Positions 37,444-45,412 of a stretch of DNA of 64,000 bases are shown piece after piece. The position numbers and the translations under genes are program-made. Every line of letters begins with the position of its first letter. Within the stretch, counting starts at the first letter, position 1. The notes beneath the pieces were generated by a model that worked only from the letters and a program-made list of their open reading frames with translations, was not told the origin of the DNA and made no database searches. Source of the DNA: Chryseobacterium sp. LJ668 (GTDB lineage Bacteria > Bacteroidota > Bacteroidia > Flavobacteriales > Weeksellaceae); contig NZ_CP080443.1 in the NCBI RefSeq assembly GCF_019613955.1, positions 3,271,001-3,335,000 on the forward strand, in the 5' to 3' direction.

Positions 37444-37641
37444 ATTTATTTCTTTGGTGTACTCAAATTTATCATTATCATCACGAGGAAATTATGACTT
37501 TGCGCATACCATACAGTAATTTTGAAATATTAATCAATCGGAATCAGAAAAACCAGTAATCGAGTGGATTTGATGTTTAAATTAAAATAGATTAGAATAT
37601 TTCTAAAAGCTTATACTTTATTATAAATCATACCTAAATCA

Positions 37642-38814
37642 TTATGATTCTTGAACTTTAAGATAGAAATTTTCAAGCCGCTTGAGACCTTCAATCAAAA
37701 CTATTCTCGGACAGCCAATATTTATTCTTAAAAAACCTTCTCCTGCGGCTCCGTACATTGTTCCTGAGTTTAGCCAGAGTTTTTCTTCCTCTAGTAAAAT
37801 TTCTGATAATTCCTGGGATGTTTTTTTTATAAGACTGCAATCTAGCCAAACCAGGTAGGTAGCTTCTAAAGTGATCACTTTAATGTCAGGCAGATATTCT
37901 TCAATATAATTTTTTAGATACAGAAAGTTTTGATATACATATTCTTTCAATTCCTCCATCCATATTTTTCCATTTTTGTATGCGGCAATCAATGCTTCAA
38001 CAGCGATAGGATTCGGATAATCTGTTTCCTGAATCTGCAGCGTTTTCTGAATTTTATTTAAATATTTTGCATGATTACCAACTACGTACGAAATCGGCAA
38101 ACCCGCCAAATTAAACGTTTTGCAAGGTGATCCACAAGTAAAAGAAACAAGATCATGATTTTCGGCGATCGATGCAAAAGCAATATGATGATGGCCTTCA
38201 AAAACCAGATCTGCATGGATCTCATCTGAAACAACGATAACCTTATTTCTCGAACAAATCTCAGCAATTTTTTCAAGTTCAATTTTTGACCAAACTTTAC
38301 CCACGGGATTGTGAGGATTGCAGAGTAATAAAAGTTTGGTGTTCGGATCCGAAGTTTTTGCTTCAAGATCAACGTAATCTATCTGATAATTGCCGTTTTG
38401 AAAGATCAGATTATTCTCAACAATACCAAACTGACAGTTTTTACCAATGGTGTAAAAGTGATTGTAAACTGGTGGTTGAATAATTATATTCTCACCGGAT
38501 TTCACAAAAGTTCTTACAATAGCGGATAGTGTCGGGATCATTCCTGGACCGGGTAAGATCCATTCTTTTTTGATATTAAACTGATGATTTATTGCCCACC
38601 AATCAATAATCGCTTCAAAAAAGGCGGGTGGAGTAATGCTGTAACCAAAAACTCCCTGCGATATCTTGTTCACAAGTGCTTCAGTAATTTCGGGCACTGT
38701 TTTAAAATCCATATCTGCGACCCACATTGGCAACACTTCTTGATTTTCAGCCAGATCCCATTTTACAGAATTGGTATTTTTTCTGTCAATGATTTCGTCA
38801 AAATTATATTTCAT
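37642..38814 (-). CDS. MalY/PatB-family PLP-dependent C-S lyase (putative EgtE role)
   Basis: A 390-residue fold-type I PLP enzyme. The N-terminal MWVADMDFKT and the cofactor segment ILPGPGMIPTLSAI match the MalY/PatB family, the catalytic Lys lies in CGSPCKTFNLAGL and the carboxylate-binding Arg in GFLRINIGCPR. Members cleave C-S bonds of cystathionine-like substrates. It is the last gene of the egt operon, 10 bp after the transporter gene, so I infer that it performs the final C-S cleavage of hercynylcysteine sulfoxide, as EgtE does. A general cystathionine lyase is the alternative. Confidence 0.85.
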   Translation of the reverse strand: MKYNFDEIIDRKNTNSVKWDLAENQEVLPMWVADMDFKTVPEITEALVNKISQGVFGYSITPPAFFEAIIDWWAINHQFNIKKEWILPGPGMIPTLSAIVRTFVKSGENIIIQPPVYNHFYTIGKNCQFGIVENNLIFQNGNYQIDYVDLEAKTSDPNTKLLLLCNPHNPVGKVWSKIELEKIAEICSRNKVIVVSDEIHADLVFEGHHHIAFASIAENHDLVSFTCGSPCKTFNLAGLPISYVVGNHAKYLNKIQKTLQIQETDYPNPIAVEALIAAYKNGKIWMEELKEYVYQNFLYLKNYIEEYLPDIKVITLEATYLVWLDCSLIKKTSQELSEILLEEEKLWLNSGTMYGAAGEGFLRINIGCPRIVLIEGLKRLENFYLKVQES

Positions 38815-38824
38815 CTTTCTCCTG

Positions 38825-40390
38825 TTAATTTGAATCGAGATAATGTTTCAGATCTGATATTGTCTTTATTTTAAGTTCTTTAGAGTGCGTTTTTCGCATC
38901 ATCAATGCATAAGAATTATTAAATCCGAGCGGCTGCAGCCATTGAATTCCATATTGCTTTTGAAATTCGGAATTGACGTAATTATAGGTACTCTCAGAAT
39001 TTTTGGCAACAGATGAAAGTTTTTTTTCGTCAGTTTTTAATAAAACTAAAAGTCCGGTTCCGGTATATTCAGGGTAAAAATCGATGGCATCATTCATCAA
39101 TGCATCAAAGCAAATTTTAGTTCCGCCCAATCCTGTTTTGGTTTCTACTTTGTAATCGGTATAGCCTTCAATTAACATTTTATAAACTTCTGCCAGAATA
39201 TACTGCTCCCCGAAAATTTTTGACCCGATCACAATCGTTCCGGCATTTTTGTTTCGTGGATTTTTAAACAAATGAGATTTTATTAAAAAATCTCTGCCTA
39301 TCTTTTCGGGGGTCTGATGTAGATAATCTGATTGATAATTAAGATCTGTCATTATAGAGTCTGTGAACTTTCCTGCTAACAGATTAAGCGTTTTTTCAAG
39401 GTCAGGAAATTTCTGTAAAGTTTTTGTTTTAATAATTGGCGCAGCAAAATAAGGCGGAAAAATCTTCTTGTCATCTTCTAAAACATATAAATCATAGGCT
39501 TTAATCCTGCCGTCCGTAGAATATCCGCTGATCAGATCGAGCTCGCCTTCATAAGCTGCTTTGTACATGATTGCATCACTGACAACTTTTGGATTCACAT
39601 TCAAACCGTACACAGAACGCAAACCGAGATTACCATCCTGCCTTCCCATAAATTCCGGTGTGAAGCCCGCTTTTAATTTTTGGTCAGACTTAGATGTAAG
39701 CCAATAACCTGCTCCAACAACTACAAATATGGCAGGAATGGCATATCTTAATCTTCGAAGATTATAATATTTAATTTTTTGAAAAATAGCAATGAGCTTA
39801 TCCAACAAAACAGCCAATAATGCAGCAGGAATTGCTCCAGCCAAAATCATATTGGTATTGTTTAATGAGATTCCTCCAAAAATAAATTCACCCAAACCAC
39901 CAGCTGCAACAAAAGATGCCAAAGTTGCCACCCCGACATTGATGACCGCCGCCGTTCTGATTCCTGCAATAATAACTGGCATTGCCAATGGAAGTTCAAC
40001 CTTAAAAAGCAATTGCATCCGATTCATTCCCACCGCTTTTGCGGCTTCTATGACTGCAGAATTTACCTCCGTAATTCCTGTGTAAGTATTTCGGATAATC
40101 GGTAACAAAGCGTAGATCAGTAAGGCAGCAATTGCAGGTGTTACACCAATTCCAAAAGCCGGAATCATAAAACCCAGCAGGGCAATACTCGGAATGGTCT
40201 GTAAAATTCCTGCAAAACCCAAAACAGGGCCTGATAATTTTCTTTTTCGGGCAATCAATATTCCTAGTGGCAAGCCGATGATAATTGCCAAAAGCAGTGA
40301 TAAAAAAGTCAGCCCCAGATGTTGCACAACCTGAGTCAGTAATTTTTCTTGCTGGCTGATAACAAACTGCCATAGAGTTTGCTGTGTCAT
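38825..40390 (-). CDS. egtU: ABC transporter permease fused to substrate-binding domain (EgtU/OpuC-like, domain halves swapped)
   Basis: A 521-residue fusion. Residues about 20-205 are the permease with six hydrophobic segments and the EAA loop (VIEAAKAVGMNRMQLLFKVE). A helix at 216-232 leads to a periplasmic binding domain. That domain is circularly permuted: the half that normally comes second (240-370, AGFTPEFMGRQDG... GYSTDGRIKAYDL... FPPYFAAPI) comes first, and the normal first half (385-520, IVIGSKIFGEQYILAEVY... FYPEYTGTGL... KTISDLKHYLDS) comes last. Fused OpuC-type proteins include EgtU, the ergothioneine importer. The operon supports that substrate. Its first codons overlap the ATPase gene by 4 bp. 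Confidence 0.8.
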   Translation of the reverse strand: MTQQTLWQFVISQQEKLLTQVVQHLGLTFLSLLLAIIIGLPLGILIARKRKLSGPVLGFAGILQTIPSIALLGFMIPAFGIGVTPAIAALLIYALLPIIRNTYTGITEVNSAVIEAAKAVGMNRMQLLFKVELPLAMPVIIAGIRTAAVINVGVATLASFVAAGGLGEFIFGGISLNNTNMILAGAIPAALLAVLLDKLIAIFQKIKYYNLRRLRYAIPAIFVVVGAGYWLTSKSDQKLKAGFTPEFMGRQDGNLGLRSVYGLNVNPKVVSDAIMYKAAYEGELDLISGYSTDGRIKAYDLYVLEDDKKIFPPYFAAPIIKTKTLQKFPDLEKTLNLLAGKFTDSIMTDLNYQSDYLHQTPEKIGRDFLIKSHLFKNPRNKNAGTIVIGSKIFGEQYILAEVYKMLIEGYTDYKVETKTGLGGTKICFDALMNDAIDFYPEYTGTGLLVLLKTDEKKLSSVAKNSESTYNYVNSEFQKQYGIQWLQPLGFNNSYALMMRKTHSKELKIKTISDLKHYLDSN

Positions 40391-41295
40391 ACAATCTGTA
40401 ATTTTCGGTACTCGTTAAACGCTTTGATCACCGCTTCGTATTGGTCTGTGTTTTTATTGTCCGAACTTAATTTCTGTAATATTTTCCAGATAGTAGAATC
40501 TTTTTGAAAACCAATTTTAAGATCGGCAAGAAATGGGAAAAGTTCTTTTAAAACGGTGACTTTATATTCTAGTAATAATCTGTTTTCTGCGAAGAAATTT
40601 TTAACAAAATCATTTTTAGGATGATAAAGGATTTCTTTTGGTGTTCCTACTTGAATGATCTTTCCTTTATCCATTAAACAGATGCGATGTCCCAGTTCAA
40701 AAGCTTCCTGAACGTCATGAGTGACGAGAATAATCGTCTTATTTTTTAATTCCTCTAAAGATTTAAATTCTGAATGAATAGTAGCTTTCGTAATGTTGTC
40801 TAATGCGCCAAATGGCTCGTCCATCAATAAAATAGGAGGATTAGCAATCAATGCTCTGGCAATTCCTACTCTTTGCTGCTGACCGCCACTTAATTCGCTT
40901 GGAAAAAGATTGAGAATATCTGCAGAAAGGTTAAGTTTGTGTAAAAGTTCTTCTGTGCGGCTTTCGATCTTTTTTTTGTCCCATTTCAGGAGCTTTGGAA
41001 CTGTTGATATATTTTCTTTAATTGTGTAGTGTGGAAACAAACCCGAATTCTGCATCACAAAACCAATTCTCATCCGCAGGTTCTCTACTTTTTGATCACG
41101 GATATTTTTTCCGTCAATGAGAATATTTCCTGAGTCAGCTTCAATCAGCCGGTTGATCATTTTCAGGGTCGTTGTTTTGCCACAACCGCTTATCCCCAAA
41201 AGTACCAAAATTTCTTTATCATTTGCATGAAAGGAAATATCGTCTACTGCTCTTCTTCCATCAAAATTTTTGGAGACTGATTCAACTGTGATCAT
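40387..41295 (-). CDS. egtV: ABC transporter ATP-binding subunit (EgtV/OpuCA-like)
   Basis: A 302-residue ATPase of the quaternary-amine/OpuCA class. Walker A is GISGCGKTT, the signature is LSGGQQQRVGIARAL, Walker B is ILLMDEPFGALD and the switch His is in LVTHDVQEA. The C-terminal extension after residue 240 has no CBS domains, unlike osmotically regulated OpuCA. It energises the fused permease/binding protein whose gene overlaps its stop. The ergothioneine assignment comes from the operon, not from this sequence. Confidence 0.85.
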   Translation of the reverse strand: MITVESVSKNFDGRRAVDDISFHANDKEILVLLGISGCGKTTTLKMINRLIEADSGNILIDGKNIRDQKVENLRMRIGFVMQNSGLFPHYTIKENISTVPKLLKWDKKKIESRTEELLHKLNLSADILNLFPSELSGGQQQRVGIARALIANPPILLMDEPFGALDNITKATIHSEFKSLEELKNKTIILVTHDVQEAFELGHRICLMDKGKIIQVGTPKEILYHPKNDFVKNFFAENRLLLEYKVTVLKELFPFLADLKIGFQKDSTIWKILQKLSSDNKNTDQYEAVIKAFNEYRKLQIV

Positions 41296-41301
41296 ACGAA
41301 A

Positions 41302-42495
41302 CTATTTAGCCAATCTGATTCCTGTGAACTGCCATTGCAGATGGGTCGGGAAAAAATTGCGGTAGGTATTTCTGCTGTGACCTGCAGGAGTCGCTTCTGA
41401 GGCCCCACGAAGAACAGTCTGGTTAACCATGAATTTTCCATTGTATTCTCCGACAGCACCTGCTTCTTTTTTGAAACCGGGATAAGGCAAATAAGCAGAG
41501 TTGGTCCATTCCCAACGTTTTCCCCAATCGAAAAGTTCTGATGCAACTTCCCATTCTGCTTCGGTTGGTAAACGCATTTCTTTCCAGGTAGCAAAAGCTG
41601 CCGCTTCAAAGAAACTGATATGACAAAGTGGTTCATTAAGGTTAATTTCCTTTAAGCCATTTAAGGTGTAATGCATCCATTTCCCATCAACAAAATGCCA
41701 ATATAATGGAGAGTTTGCACTGTTCTGTTTTACCCAGTCCCAACCTTCAGCATGCCAATGTCTGAAATCTGAGTAACCTTCAGCTTCCATAAATTGCAGA
41801 TATTTTCCGTTGGTCACGAGATGGTTTGAAATTTCAAAATCATTCAGGTACACTTTGTGCCTTCCTAATTCATTATCAAAACAAAAACCTTCACCTTCAA
41901 AACCAATTTCATAAACTCCTTCGCAAATTCTAATCATTTCCGGTTGAGTAACGGTTTGATCTTTATCTGTAATCTCCTTTTTGTAGGCAGGAAAAAGCGG
42001 ATTATGTCCTAAAATATATTTAATATCTGTCAATAATAATTCCTGGTGTTGCTGCTCATGATTTAAGCCTAATTCCAACAAAGCTTCAATGCTTTCATTC
42101 ATTAATTTATTTTGAAGAAAATCATTCATTCTTTCATCAACATATTCTCTGTATCTGTAAACGTCAGCAACAGAGGGACGGCTAAGATTTCCTCTATCTG
42201 TACGGATTACTCTTGCACCAACCGTTTCATAATAGCTATTGAACACAAAATTATATTGCGTATCAAAAACTTTATAATCCGGAATATTAGGAATGAGAAT
42301 AAAGGTCTCAAAAAACCAGGTGGTATGTCCTAAGTGCCATTTGGGTGGACTAACATCTATGATGGGCTGCACGACATAATCTTCTATTTCCAGAGGCTGG
42401 CAAATTGCAACGGAGTGATTTCTAATGTCTGAGTAGCGTTTTACCCAGTTTGTAGCAATAATTTCTTCAATGTTTAAAGTTGGATCTACTTTCAT
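41302..42495 (-). CDS. egtB: Ergothioneine biosynthesis sulfoxide synthase EgtB
   Basis: A 397-residue non-haem iron enzyme that joins hercynine to a thiol substrate with oxygen. The N-terminal DinB-like domain holds the iron ligands: HLGHTTWFFET and HEQQHQE, the HX3HXE motif. The C-terminal formylglycine-generating-enzyme-like domain has EMRLPTEAEWE, WTNSAYLPYPGF and the ending FPTHLQWQFTGIRLAK. Whether it uses cysteine or gamma-glutamylcysteine cannot be told, but no egtA or egtC gene is adjacent. It lies 15 bp after egtD. Confidence 0.93.
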   Translation of the reverse strand: MKVDPTLNIEEIIATNWVKRYSDIRNHSVAICQPLEIEDYVVQPIIDVSPPKWHLGHTTWFFETFILIPNIPDYKVFDTQYNFVFNSYYETVGARVIRTDRGNLSRPSVADVYRYREYVDERMNDFLQNKLMNESIEALLELGLNHEQQHQELLLTDIKYILGHNPLFPAYKKEITDKDQTVTQPEMIRICEGVYEIGFEGEGFCFDNELGRHKVYLNDFEISNHLVTNGKYLQFMEAEGYSDFRHWHAEGWDWVKQNSANSPLYWHFVDGKWMHYTLNGLKEINLNEPLCHISFFEAAAFATWKEMRLPTEAEWEVASELFDWGKRWEWTNSAYLPYPGFKKEAGAVGEYNGKFMVNQTVLRGASEATPAGHSRNTYRNFFPTHLQWQFTGIRLAK

Positions 42496-42510
42496 CTCAA
42501 TAATATTTGA

Positions 42511-43494
42511 TTAAACCACCTGCCAAATACAATCTACAAACCATTTTCTGTCGTCATTGATCTCATCAAGAATGTGAAATCCTGAATTCTCAGCTAGCCT
42601 TACAATATCATCTCTGGAAAATTTCTGCGAAATCTCCATGTCAATAACTTCATTTTCCTCAAAGCTGAATTCAAAAGTACCGATATGTACATTTTGTTTT
42701 ACTCTACTTACCAGGAAACTTTTACACGCTCCAGAAATCGGGTTATATGTCTGATAATGCTGAAATTCAGATACGTCGAAATCAGCATCGAGTTCACGAT
42801 TAATCCTTGAAAGAAGATTCAGGTTAAATGCGGAAGTTATCCCTTCTGCATCATTGTAAGCATTGAGTATCGTATGCGGGTTTTTCTTTAAATCAAATCC
42901 AATTAGGAGAAGATCACCCTGATTCAGTTTTCTTTTGAGCTCATGGCAAAAATGATAAGATTCTTCCATATCCATATTTCCGATATTGCCCCCTAAGAAA
43001 AGAACTATTTTTCTCCTTTTTGAAATGCTGGTGGCTTTATTGAGCATATCAAAATAATCACCTTCTAAGGCTATAATGTCTAATGAAGGAAGATCATCAG
43101 CTAATTTATCCTGTAGCACAGAAAGAATATTTCCTGAAATATCAATCGGCATGTAAGTGAAATCAACTCCTTTATCAACAAAATATTTTAAAAGAAAAGA
43201 TGATTTCTTTGCATCTCCCGCCCCTAATTCAATCAAATCAAAAGGTTCTTTATTGGATAATATAGTGTCTGCTAATTCTTTAGTTTTATTTTTAAATATA
43301 TCCAATTCACATTGGGTCAGATAATATTCAGGCATATTCATAATCTTCTGAAAAAGCTGATCACCGGTCTTGTCATAAAAGTATTTTGATAATAATTTTT
43401 TCGGATTTTTATTCAATCCTTCTAAGACATCAGATCTAAAACTATCGGTAGTGGCACTTTCCGCGTGTAATTCTGCATCAAGTTGTTGTTTCAT
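42511..43494 (-). CDS. egtD: L-histidine N-alpha-methyltransferase EgtD
   Basis: A 327-residue SAM-dependent enzyme that trimethylates histidine to hercynine. Visible are PEYYLTQCELDIF (histidine-site loop), the SAM motif LIELGAGDAKKSSFLL, LFLGGNIGNMD and the family block NAYNDAEGITSAFNLNLL followed by RINRELDADFD. Length matches EgtD. It is the first gene of a five-gene operon with EgtB, the transporter pair and the PLP lyase. Confidence 0.95.
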   Translation of the reverse strand: MKQQLDAELHAESATTDSFRSDVLEGLNKNPKKLLSKYFYDKTGDQLFQKIMNMPEYYLTQCELDIFKNKTKELADTILSNKEPFDLIELGAGDAKKSSFLLKYFVDKGVDFTYMPIDISGNILSVLQDKLADDLPSLDIIALEGDYFDMLNKATSISKRRKIVLFLGGNIGNMDMEESYHFCHELKRKLNQGDLLLIGFDLKKNPHTILNAYNDAEGITSAFNLNLLSRINRELDADFDVSEFQHYQTYNPISGACKSFLVSRVKQNVHIGTFEFSFEENEVIDMEISQKFSRDDIVRLAENSGFHILDEINDDRKWFVDCIWQVV

Positions 43495-43922
43495 ATAATT
43501 TTTTTGTTTTTAAGCTTTAGCAACTATCTTGCCGATACATAAATTGCATCACTTAACGGTGTGACTCTCAAATTTCATGTAATTTAAAAATACGTTTTAT
43601 TTTGGAATGCAATTTATTTGTTTATATTTTTAATAAACTTTTGAAAAATAATCGAAGTAATTTTGTTTTCGTGGTTATCAACCGTTACGTGCGATGCATA
43701 TATATTGATGAAAAGCTTTCTTAATTATTGAATAAAATAATTCAAAATTTCGAACATTATACAACACAAAAATACAAGGTGTAAGGATCAACTCCATTTC
43801 CTTGCTTAACCTTCACCATACTACCGTTTTCATACGCTAGATTAAATTTAATATTTGCTTGATATTAGCGCAACACGAATTGACTACTTTTGCCAAGCAT
43901 TGCTACAATGTAGTTCATTATA
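43495..43922. other. Divergent region between egt operon and sigma-factor gene
   Basis: About 430 bp. The left end is the egtD leader, where two short hairpins can form on the minus strand (GCAA-N5-TTGC and TCAC-N8-GTGA, 43517-43564). The right end has the promoter of the sigma gene (43859-43892). The middle is AT-rich with no gene. Confidence 0.45.
43859..43892 (+). promoter_or_regulatory. Candidate promoter of the sigma-factor gene
   Basis: TTG at 43859-43861, 23 bp, then TACTTTTG at 43885-43892 fits the Bacteroidota TTG-N17-23-TAnnTTTG pattern. The start codon is at 43923. Confidence 0.5.
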
Positions 43923-44411
43923 ATGAAGTATTTTGAAAAAATATATTTAGATTACAAACATCAGGTATACTTTTTTGTCAAAAAGTTTATTTCCAGTACG
44001 GAAGATGTGGAAGATGTTGTACAGGAGATTTTTGTACATCTTTGGAAACATTCTTCCGCGCTAAAAAACCCGCAGACTTTAGAATCTGTCATCTTCAAAA
44101 CTGCTCAACAGGAAGTTTCTAATTTTTACAGAAAAAACAAAATGCTCTTTTCATTTTCGGATGAAACTTTGATAACAGACGAAGCCGATTCAGAAAAAAC
44201 GGATCACGAATTTAAAGAAGAACAGCTATTAAAAATACAAACCCTTTTGGAAAAAGTTCCCGAAAGAAGCAAAACTTTTTTTTATAAAAACAAATTGGAA
44301 AAAATAAGTTATTCACAAATCGCAAGAGAAAATAACATCTCTAAAACAGCCGTAGAAAAGCAAGTAAATAAAGTCATCCGGCACATCAAGGCTAATCTTA
44401 GTATGTTTTAA
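43923..44411 (+). CDS. ECF-type RNA polymerase sigma factor (FecI-like)
   Basis: A 162-residue sigma-70-family factor. Region 2 holds DVEDVVQEIFVHLW, and region 4 holds the helix-turn-helix KISYSQIARENNISKTAVEKQVNKV. It is immediately followed by a FecR-like anti-sigma gene and a SusC/SusD pair, the standard Bacteroidota arrangement in which the outer-membrane receptor signals through the anti-sigma factor to this sigma factor. It should control the downstream genes. Confidence 0.92.
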   Translation: MKYFEKIYLDYKHQVYFFVKKFISSTEDVEDVVQEIFVHLWKHSSALKNPQTLESVIFKTAQQEVSNFYRKNKMLFSFSDETLITDEADSEKTDHEFKEEQLLKIQTLLEKVPERSKTFFYKNKLEKISYSQIARENNISKTAVEKQVNKVIRHIKANLSMF

Positions 44412-44443
44412 CGAAATATTAACCAGTTTAAATAAATCATTAA

Positions 44444-44470
44444 ATCCATCTCTTCGGGGTGGATATTTTT
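44444..44470 (+). terminator. Hairpin with T-run between sigma and anti-sigma genes
   Basis: A 7-bp stem (ATCCATC / GGTGGAT, one G-T pair) with a TTCGG-bearing loop and a T-run. It may weaken read-through into the anti-sigma gene. Confidence 0.4.
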
Positions 44471-44494
44471 ATTTTGCTGCGTAATCATAATAGT

Positions 44495-45325
44495 ATGAAA
44501 GATTCTCAAAAACATTTTAGAAAAATCTGGACAAAGGTTTCCGAAGAAAAACAGGAAATGGATTCTGCGGCTGATTCCAGAATCTGGAACGGAATAGAAA
44601 CGAGAATGAAGCAAAATAATAAACGAAATTATTATTGGATGACTGCGGCCGCTGTTTTGGTACCTTTATTCGGGATCCTGTTATTTTATAAAGATTTTGA
44701 GACGAAAAAACAAAAAAATAATTTCTCTGCTATTGTATTGCAAACCAATGAGTCTTCAAAAACTTTCAGATTATCAGATCAGAGTATAATCACCTTAGAA
44801 CCTCACAGCAGGTTGTCCATCAATAAAGATTTTGGAAAGAAATACAGGAATGTACAATTTGAGGGGAAAGGTTTTTTCTCGATCGCAAAAGATAAATCCA
44901 GACCTTTCATCGTAAATGCAGGTGGCTTTACTGTTGAAGTTTTGGGTACAAAATTTTCAGTTGATCAAAGATCAGAAGAGAAAAAAGTACAATTGTTGGA
45001 GGGAAAAGTAAAAATAGATCACAACGGCAAACTAACCTACCTCTTGCCCAATGAAAGCTGGAGTACCTCTCCGACAAAAAATGACTTCCATTTTTATGCA
45101 GTAACAACTGTACAAACTTTCACTTTTGAAAATACAACATTCGAGGATGCTATATCTAAGATAGAAAACAAATACGGAATAAAAATTACTTATCCCAAAA
45201 GCATTGCTAAAAACCAGGTTTCTGGGTCGTTCTCAGGAAACCTGAAAGAGATTCTTTCGATCATCAATTATCCGTTTAATCTAAAAACTACTGTTAAAAA
45301 TGAATATGAAGTAATACTATATTAA
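44495..45325 (+). CDS. FecR-family anti-sigma factor
   Basis: I start at the ATG at 44495 (276 residues). A cytoplasmic N-terminus (about 1-45) leads to a single membrane helix (YYWMTAAAVLVPLFGILLFY), then the FecR domain (about 85-190; GKGFFSIAKDKSRPFIVNAG and VEVLGTKFSVD), then a small STN-like C-terminal domain (FENTTFEDAISKIENKYGI). It would hold the sigma factor until the SusC protein reports its ligand. Confidence 0.92.
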   Translation: MKDSQKHFRKIWTKVSEEKQEMDSAADSRIWNGIETRMKQNNKRNYYWMTAAAVLVPLFGILLFYKDFETKKQKNNFSAIVLQTNESSKTFRLSDQSIITLEPHSRLSINKDFGKKYRNVQFEGKGFFSIAKDKSRPFIVNAGGFTVEVLGTKFSVDQRSEEKKVQLLEGKVKIDHNGKLTYLLPNESWSTSPTKNDFHFYAVTTVQTFTFENTTFEDAISKIENKYGIKITYPKSIAKNQVSGSFSGNLKEILSIINYPFNLKTTVKNEYEVILY

Positions 45326-45332
45326 AAAAAAC

Positions 45333-45361
45333 AGCACTAATAATGTGGCGTTATCAGTGCT
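45333..45361 (+). terminator. Hairpin between anti-sigma gene and susC-like gene
   Basis: AGCACT / AGTGCT stem extended by ATAA/TTAT with one mismatch. No strong T-run. Possibly an attenuator or mRNA-stability element. Confidence 0.3.
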
Positions 45362-45412
45362 TGTAATTAATTTAAAACCCGCTTAAGAATAATAGATTAA
45401 CTCTTCAAATTT

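Noticed and set aside
41292..41636. 114-codon frame overlapping the end of egtB
   Set aside because: It lies wholly inside the C-terminal FGE-like domain of egtB in another frame.
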